Below, one piece after another: positions 58,914-64,000 of a DNA stretch of 64,000 bases. The position numbers and the translations under genes are program-made. The notes under the pieces are model-generated. The model was not told the origin of the DNA. It saw only the letters and a program-made list of their open reading frames with translations, and did no database searches. The DNA is from an uncultured Bacteroidota bacterium (GTDB lineage Bacteria > Bacteroidota > Bacteroidia > B-17B0 > Aurantibacillaceae), in assembly GCA_903893815.1 (NCBI GenBank), contig CAITNS010000053.1:62001-126000 (forward strand), read 5' to 3'. Every line of letters begins with the position of its first letter. The first letter of the stretch is position 1.

Positions 58914-61436
58914 TTAAACCGGATCCGCATCTAACTGCAATCGGTAAATACTTTTTTTATTGTTGTATTGAAGTGTATCTATTTCCTGTTTCAATAAATT
59001 ACGCACTTGTGTTGGAGAATATTCTCGGTTTATTTTTAAGAGAATGCGTTTATGGTATTGGTCTTTTATTTTAGCTACTAAAGGGAATTCAGGTCCTAAC
59101 ATCATACCACCAAATAAAGGTTTGAGTTGGTTTGCTAGTTGTTGTGCGATATCATTCACCACTACAACATCTTTTGAAACCACAGACAATTCAATAACAC
59201 GCGTAAAAGGTGGGTAATGAAATTGCTCTCGCTCATTAATTTGTGATTGATAAAACTGCAAATAATTATCTGCTAACACATGGTTTATTACTGCGTGTTC
59301 GGGCTGATTAGTTTGTACATACACAGTTCCTTTTTTATCCTTACGCCCTGCCCTACCACTTACTTGCACAATTAATTGATATGCTTTTTCGTAGGAACGG
59401 AAATCAGGAAAATTTAAAACGCTATCTACATTTAAAACTCCAACCACACTGACGTTATCAAAATCCAAGCCCTTGGTAACCATTTGTGTCCCTACTAAAA
59501 TATCAATGTTCCCTAATTCAAATTCATCAATGAGTTGCTTGTATGCATATTTACTGCGAGTCGTGTCTAAATCCATACGTGCTACTTTAGCCGAAGGGAA
59601 TAATATTTCAATTTCTTCTTCTATTTTCTCCGTACCAAACCCTTTGTATTTCAAATTGTTATTTCCACAAGCGCCACAAGCTGAGGGAGGTTGCATGGTA
59701 TAACCACAATAATGACAACTTAATTTATTAGTTTGTTTATGGTAAATCAAAGCCACATCGCAATGCGTGCAATGCGGTATCCAATTACAACTCGTGCATT
59801 CGGTATAAGGAGCAAAACCTCTACGGTTTTGAAATAAAATAACTTGCTCCTTTTTAGCTAAAGCTTGTGTAATAGCTGTGACCAATTGATGGGAGAAAAT
59901 ACCTTTATTTTGATGTTGTTGATTCTCTTTTTTTAAATCACACACAACAGTGGTTGGTAAACTTGCGTTACCATGACGTTCGGCAATGCGCACCAATCCA
60001 AATTTATTGTGAAGTGCGTTATAATAACTTTCAAACGATGGTGTGGCAGTTCCTAGTAATACTTTTGCTTTATGCAAATTAGCTAAATACATCGCGGCAT
60101 CTCTTGCATGATAGCGAGGCGCAGGATCTTGTTGCTTGTATGAATTATCATGTTCTTCGTCAATAATAATTAATCCTAAATTATTAAATGGCAAAAACAA
60201 TGCTGACCGTGTTCCTAAAACAATATTAAAATGTTTAGCGTCTAATTTATTATCGCCTTCATGCAAAATAGAATTCCATATCTCTACACGTTCATTTTCA
60301 CTAAACTTAGAATGATAAATACCAACCGAGTTTCCAAATACCGCTCTAATACGATTGATTAGTTGTGTTGTTAAAGCAATTTCAGGAACCAAATACAAGA
60401 CTTGCTTTCCTTGAGCAATAACTTTATTAATTAACTCCGAATAAATTTCTGTTTTACCAGAACCAGTTACACCATGCAACAAAACGGCTTGCTTGGTTTC
60501 GAACTGTTGCTCAACATCTTTTACAGCTTGTACTTGAAAATCATTTAATGTCTTGTTTGTTTTTTCTTTATTGTCAAATAACAAACGACTCGTTTCTAGT
60601 TCCGTTTCAATCAACACTTCTTTTTTTACTAAGCCTTTAATCGCAGCACTATCAAAGGTTTTTAAGAGAACTGATTTTCTAACTAAACCTAATTGCTTTG
60701 CAGTTTCATCTGATTTTAATAAATGTAATACCGATAATAAAACCTCCGCTTGTTTGAATGCTTTTTTCTCAAGCGTATCTAACACTTCTTTTAATTTCAA
60801 TTCGTTATTTAGTAAACTTGGATTAACACCAATATAATCAACGAGTTTTGGTTTGTATTTATCTTTAATTTCTTCGTAAATAACGATGGCACCTTTTTTA
60901 ATTAATTTGCTAATAAAAACTTGAACCGTTTTTAAAGACAGCATCACGCTCACATCTTCAAAACTTAAAGAGGCATTTACCATTAATGCTTCTAAAACGG
61001 CATGTTCTTTTTCTGTAAAGTAATCGTATGGCATTTCATCCAAACTAAAATCTGGATTGATGGTAATATGCGATGTACTACTTAACTTTAATCCGCTTGG
61101 CAAAGCGGCGTTCATCACATCGCCAGGATTGCACACATAATAGTGCGAAATCCAATCCCATAATAGCAACTGAGCAGAGGTTACAATGGGTTCGTCATCT
61201 AAAATAGAATCGATATATTTAGCCGCATAATCTTTTGGTGGATTGTTGTGAACATTGTAAACAACGGCGGTATAAAATTTTGTTTTACCAAACTGAACAA
61301 TCACACGTTTACCAACAGCGATAAATTCGTTCATTTCTTTTGGAACACGGTAAGTAAATTTATTAGCTACGGATAGCGGAACAATGACATCTATAAATAA
61401 TGTTGTTTGAGAATAGTTATGTGTTGTTTGAGACAA
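58914..61436 (-). CDS. priA: primosomal protein N' (replication restart helicase PriA)
   Basis: An 840-residue SF2 helicase that reloads the replisome at stalled forks. The N-terminal 3'-DNA-binding domain (about 10-110) is followed by Walker A LLHGVTGSGKTE, DEEH (LIIDEEHDNSYKQ), GTATPSFES, the paired zinc cysteines (CTSCNWIPHCTHCDVALIYH, CHYCGYTMQPPSACGACG) and GTQMVTKGLDFDNV. QVSGRAGRKDKKG is motif VI. The start is TTG at 61436 (MSQTTHNYSQTT); the repeated SQTT reflects a small DNA duplication. The C-terminus DTLQYNNKKSIYRLQLDADPV is complete. Confidence 0.95.
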   Translation of the reverse strand: MSQTTHNYSQTTLFIDVIVPLSVANKFTYRVPKEMNEFIAVGKRVIVQFGKTKFYTAVVYNVHNNPPKDYAAKYIDSILDDEPIVTSAQLLLWDWISHYYVCNPGDVMNAALPSGLKLSSTSHITINPDFSLDEMPYDYFTEKEHAVLEALMVNASLSFEDVSVMLSLKTVQVFISKLIKKGAIVIYEEIKDKYKPKLVDYIGVNPSLLNNELKLKEVLDTLEKKAFKQAEVLLSVLHLLKSDETAKQLGLVRKSVLLKTFDSAAIKGLVKKEVLIETELETSRLLFDNKEKTNKTLNDFQVQAVKDVEQQFETKQAVLLHGVTGSGKTEIYSELINKVIAQGKQVLYLVPEIALTTQLINRIRAVFGNSVGIYHSKFSENERVEIWNSILHEGDNKLDAKHFNIVLGTRSALFLPFNNLGLIIIDEEHDNSYKQQDPAPRYHARDAAMYLANLHKAKVLLGTATPSFESYYNALHNKFGLVRIAERHGNASLPTTVVCDLKKENQQHQNKGIFSHQLVTAITQALAKKEQVILFQNRRGFAPYTECTSCNWIPHCTHCDVALIYHKQTNKLSCHYCGYTMQPPSACGACGNNNLKYKGFGTEKIEEEIEILFPSAKVARMDLDTTRSKYAYKQLIDEFELGNIDILVGTQMVTKGLDFDNVSVVGVLNVDSVLNFPDFRSYEKAYQLIVQVSGRAGRKDKKGTVYVQTNQPEHAVINHVLADNYLQFYQSQINEREQFHYPPFTRVIELSVVSKDVVVVNDIAQQLANQLKPLFGGMMLGPEFPLVAKIKDQYHKRILLKINREYSPTQVRNLLKQEIDTLQYNNKKSIYRLQLDADPV

Positions 61437-61480
61437 TGTTAGTTTAATTTGATATTAGAATTATTTGTCTTTATGTTTTA

Positions 61481-61510
61481 ATTGTCAAATTTACTCATTG
61501 CCAAATTGAC
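61481..61510. repeat. AATTTGACAATGAG-type repeat upstream of priA
   Basis: ATTGTCAAATTTACTCATTG followed by CCAAATTGAC. In reverse complement it reads GTCAATTTGG, CAATGAG, AAATTTGACAAT, i.e. the same family as the flanks of the IVP gene at 8011 and the block at 21726. Confidence 0.45.
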
Positions 61511-61518
61511 TAATTTAT

Positions 61519-62265
61519 TTAGCTAATTAATGCGGCTAAAAATACGCCAGCAATCATCGACATAATTTTAGCGAGATTATACTTGTGATTTTCTCCCGTT
61601 TCAAACATAATAGCCGTTGAAATATGAAGAAAAATACCAATCACCACCGCAAACGATAATTTCAAGAAACCGTCGTAATTTTGAACCCCTACCGAATTTA
61701 ATACATAACTAATTAAACAACCTAATGGCGCCATTAATGCAAAACCTAATAACAATAAAACCGTTTTTAGTTTAGAAGTTTTATGTTCCAACAACAATGT
61801 TACAAATGCAATGGCAATAGGTATATTATGAATGGTAATACCAAACACCAAAGATTCTTGCGTTGAAAATACCGCTTGAGCATGTGTTTGAATAATTCCA
61901 CTCTGATAAATTGGTAGGCCCTCTAACAACGAATGTAAATACAATCCGATAATCATACCCAAAGGCAAATGCTTTTCGCAAGAATGAGAGTGCGCATGCG
62001 TGTGGCCATGCTCAATACCTGTACTAAAATATTCCAATAAAATTTGAATAAAAAATCCGACTAAAATAAATAAGCCTATTGTTTTTGCATTAGTTCCTTC
62101 GTAGCATTCAGGCAATAAATGAGTCACAGATATAGAAAATAAATAAGCTGCACTAAAGGCTAATAAAAAACGTAAGTTTTGAGTCTTAATTTTTAATGAC
62201 AAGAATATAAAACCTGTAACTAAAACAGGCAAAGACAATAATATCGTTAATAACCAAAGACTCAT
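61519..62265 (-). CDS. ZIP family metal transporter
   Basis: A 248-residue inner-membrane protein with about eight TM helices. The cytoplasmic His-rich loop GIEHGHTHAHSHSCEKH (about 83-99) is typical. Conserved TM4-5 residues include IGLYLHSLLEGLPIYQSG and FGITIHNIPIAIAFVTLLLEH, which form the metal path. It probably imports Zn2+ or a similar divalent cation. The ATG overlaps the stop of the upstream methyltransferase (ATGA). No metal regulator or zinc-responsive site is seen nearby. Confidence 0.88.
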   Translation of the reverse strand: MSLWLLTILLSLPVLVTGFIFLSLKIKTQNLRFLLAFSAAYLFSISVTHLLPECYEGTNAKTIGLFILVGFFIQILLEYFSTGIEHGHTHAHSHSCEKHLPLGMIIGLYLHSLLEGLPIYQSGIIQTHAQAVFSTQESLVFGITIHNIPIAIAFVTLLLEHKTSKLKTVLLLLGFALMAPLGCLISYVLNSVGVQNYDGFLKLSFAVVIGIFLHISTAIMFETGENHKYNLAKIMSMIAGVFLAALIS

Positions 62266-62993
62266 TTTTTTTGTAATACTAAAATTAAACGTGGTGATAT
62301 GTTTACATCGAATTCTTGTAATTGATAATTTCCAAAAGTATTTAATATGGTTAAGTTACACTCTTTTGCTAAATCTTCAAAATAGGTTTTATCAAATAGC
62401 TTCACTCTTTCTTCAAAATGAAACAATTCTCCTTTATCAGTAAAGTCAATGCTTTTAATAATAGTGTTATTTTCTATTTTTTTAGAAATATTAAAAGTAA
62501 TGCCATCAATGGTTTTACTATCCCATTCAACCATCCTACTTTTCACATATTCCGAATTCAGGTAATCAAATACAAATAAGCCATTTGATTTTAATGCTTT
62601 TTGAACGGAATCAAACACGTGTAAATCATCTTCTCTTTTCTCAAAATAGCCAAAGCTTGTAAACAAATTAAACACAACTTCAAAGTAATTCGTACGAAAC
62701 AACTTTCGCATGTCATGCTGATAAAATTCTAAGGTTTCATTAGCACTATCGTTGGCTTCGCAAATACTTTGTTCTGATAAATCGGTTCCAATAACTCTAA
62801 AACCTTTTTTATTCAAATAAATACTATGCCTTCCTTTTCCGCAACACAAATCCCAACAAACGGTACTTTGTTTTATTTTTAAAAAATTGGAGACATTATC
62901 AATAAACAAAGAAGCTTCTTCATAATCTCTATTTTTATAGAGTGTATGATAATATGGAGTATCAAACCACGATGAAAACCATTCTTTTTGCAT
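62262..62993 (-). CDS. class I SAM-dependent methyltransferase
   Basis: A 243-residue methyltransferase. The N-terminus SWFDTPYYHTLYKNRDYEEA leads to VCWDLCCGKGRHSIYLNKKGFRVIGTDLSE (motif I and II, about 42-70). MRKLFRTNYFEVVFNLFTSFGYFE is post-motif II. The C-terminal half is beta-rich with FEERVKLFDKTYFEDL. The substrate is unknown; small-molecule or protein targets are both possible. The ATGA overlap with the ZIP gene links them. The start is ATG 62993, 74 bases downstream of the neighbouring gene's stop with a terminator in between. Confidence 0.85.
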   Translation of the reverse strand: MQKEWFSSWFDTPYYHTLYKNRDYEEASLFIDNVSNFLKIKQSTVCWDLCCGKGRHSIYLNKKGFRVIGTDLSEQSICEANDSANETLEFYQHDMRKLFRTNYFEVVFNLFTSFGYFEKREDDLHVFDSVQKALKSNGLFVFDYLNSEYVKSRMVEWDSKTIDGITFNISKKIENNTIIKSIDFTDKGELFHFEERVKLFDKTYFEDLAKECNLTILNTFGNYQLQEFDVNISPRLILVLQKK

Positions 62994-63014
62994 AGCCTAC
63001 AAAGGTATTAAAAC

Positions 63015-63047
63015 AAAAACACCGAACTATATAAGTCCGGTGTTTTT
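63015..63047 (-). terminator. terminator after the PorE-like gene
   Basis: AAAAACACCG (63015-63024) pairs with CGGTGTTTTT (63038-63047), with ACT/AGT extending the stem past one mismatch. It lies about 20 bases downstream of the minus-strand stop at 63068 and has T/A tails on both sides. Confidence 0.75.
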
Positions 63048-63067
63048 ATGTGATATTTTAATTAAAA

Positions 63068-64000
63068 TTATCTAGCAATGACACGAACATATTGGAATGG
63101 CCCGTATTTTTTAGTGTTTTTGTAATCAGACTCATAAACCGGACCTCTTACAGCAGCTATTTTTACAAAACTAATTTTACTACCATCTCCGCCCTTAGCG
63201 GTAACAGCAGCTCTAATTTTATCTTCCATTTTAGAAGCTCTTGACTTAGCTAATTCTTTATTACTGCTAAATAATCTAGTAGGAACTTGTGATGCACTTG
63301 AAATAATTTTTACTGTAGGATTACACTCTTTAGTTTTACTAACAATAGCGTCAACTAAAACTTCCCAGTCCTTTTTCTCATCAATGTCATTTACGTTATA
63401 ACCAAAATTTTGTTTGAACTTAACAGGTGAACCGCAAGCTACATTTGGTTTATAATCTGCATTATCTCCGCCCTTAACGGCCACTTGAGAGTCATCTAAA
63501 TACAATACTTGTGTAATAGATTTACTGCCTTTAACGCCAACTGTATTAAAAGAACTAACTTTTGATTTTTTGCCATTCACCTCAGCAACCAATGTATATA
63601 ACTTATCTGCCTCCAAAGGAGTAGCGTCTTTCTTGCCATTTGCGTCAACATCAAAATCAGTGTCTGTTCCACCTTTTTGTGTTAATGTGATTTTAGCATT
63701 TGCAACAGGTTGTTTATCTATTGCATTATTTAAAACAACTGTATTTAAAACAATACCTTTTGACTTTGTACTTGCTAATAAGTTTACAGGATCTAAATTA
63801 ATTTCTTTTTTAATTTCTTGATATGCTAAATCACTTGAAACATAGATATCTTCATTATAAAATTCCTGCCCATTTATTTGATAAGAGAAGTTATAATTTT
63901 TATTTGGTGCTAAAATCGTAGCAAATGTTCCATTTTCTTTTGGCCTGTAATTACCTACTACTTCACCTGTTTCTTTATTTGTAACAACAATTAAAATATC
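63068..64000 (-). CDS. C-terminal part of a PorE/OmpA-type envelope protein (5'-partial)
   Basis: The frame is open from the window edge through to TAA at 63068, giving at least 310 residues; the start lies beyond the window. The first part (ILIVVTNKETGEVVGNYRPKENGTFATILAP, FSYQINGQEFYNEDIYV, INLDPV) resembles the carboxypeptidase-regulatory-like domain that follows the WD40 region in PorE-type T9SS proteins. A Ca-like segment (TDTDFDVDANGKKDATPLEAD) follows. The C-terminal domain (ELAKSRASKMEDKIRAAVTAKGGDG) has OmpA-like helix signals but lacks the usual TDxxG and NxxLSxxR strings, so its peptidoglycan-binding ability is doubtful. An ATG at 63616 is internal, not the start. Confidence 0.65.
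   Translation of the reverse strand, partial: DILIVVTNKETGEVVGNYRPKENGTFATILAPNKNYNFSYQINGQEFYNEDIYVSSDLAYQEIKKEINLDPVNLLASTKSKGIVLNTVVLNNAIDKQPVANAKITLTQKGGTDTDFDVDANGKKDATPLEADKLYTLVAEVNGKKSKVSSFNTVGVKGSKSITQVLYLDDSQVAVKGGDNADYKPNVACGSPVKFKQNFGYNVNDIDEKKDWEVLVDAIVSKTKECNPTVKIISSASQVPTRLFSSNKELAKSRASKMEDKIRAAVTAKGGDGSKISFVKIAAVRGPVYESDYKNTKKYGPFQYVRVIAR

Overview
The window is a 64 kb piece of a low-GC chromosome from a member of the Bacteroidota. I cannot name a genus. The evidence is: type IX secretion (T9SS) C-terminal sorting domains of both kinds (type B/CHU_C at 3683 and 33122, type A on the CotH protein at 43127); two PorP/SprF-type outer-membrane proteins; the long three-domain form of IspG; promoters of the Bacteroidota type TTTG-N19/20-TAnnTTTG; weak or absent Shine-Dalgarno sequences; and GH3, ORF6N, DUF5683, DUF5684 and DUF3820 genes typical of that phylum. 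No rRNA, intact tRNA, CRISPR array, transposase or integrase was recognised.

Layout. 0-6.6 kb (+): a cyclase-family hydrolase, ispG, a TPR/T9SS-cargo/PorP cassette and a RecD-like helicase. 6.8-11.6 kb (+): sugar-nucleotide genes (aminotransferase, UDP-glucose dehydrogenase, UDP-glucuronate decarboxylase) interrupted by a four-helix-bundle (IVP) gene and an ORF6N gene, then an acylphosphatase. 11.8-22.9 kb (-): a tightly packed envelope run: GT2, gmhB-like, hddC-like, gmhA, a GT-C glycosyltransferase, an LtaS-like membrane sulfatase-fold enzyme, a mutarotase-like protein, DUF493, LysE, GH3 and an M42 peptidase. 23-31.8 kb (mostly +): housekeeping genes rnhA, an MBL hydrolase, parA-parB, DUF5683, dapB, lepB, DUF3820 and a DEAD-box helicase. 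31.9-45.4 kb: the accessory part, with ORF6N, an HTH regulator, secreted and surface proteins (collagen-like/FISUMP, PorP-TSP3-OmpA fusion, CotH), a solitary GIY-YIG nuclease, a DUF4143 ATPase, a pseudogene relic and almost all the unusual repeats. 45.4-54.1 kb (-): a LamG protein, polA, a secreted protein, glutaminyl cyclase, cysS, a MORN protein and threonine dehydrogenase. 54.3-58.8 kb (+): trhO, a lipoprotein and the tyrosine-degradation pair hmgA/hppD split by a second IVP gene. 58.9-64 kb (-): priA, a ZIP transporter, a methyltransferase and the C-terminal part of a large PorE/OmpA-type envelope protein.

The most unusual content is at DNA or RNA level. (i) A ~89-bp leader unit is tandemly repeated six times before the CotH gene. 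A diverged single copy lies before trhO, ending in the same CAATAAT-N8-ATG, with the upstream hairpin kept in shape although its sequence differs. (ii) Both ORF6N genes carry a 27-nt palindrome at the same codons, and one has a 26/27-identical palindrome upstream of it. (iii) A GIY-YIG nuclease gene sits inside arrays of inverted REP-like units. (iv) An 18-nt palindrome (TCCCGATAG/CTATCGGGA) interrupts several unrelated repeats, as expected of a mobile mini-element. (v) A DUF4143 ATPase gene is bracketed by 38-bp direct repeats, one of which overlaps its own promoter. Functional statements rest on motifs read by eye; no database search was run.
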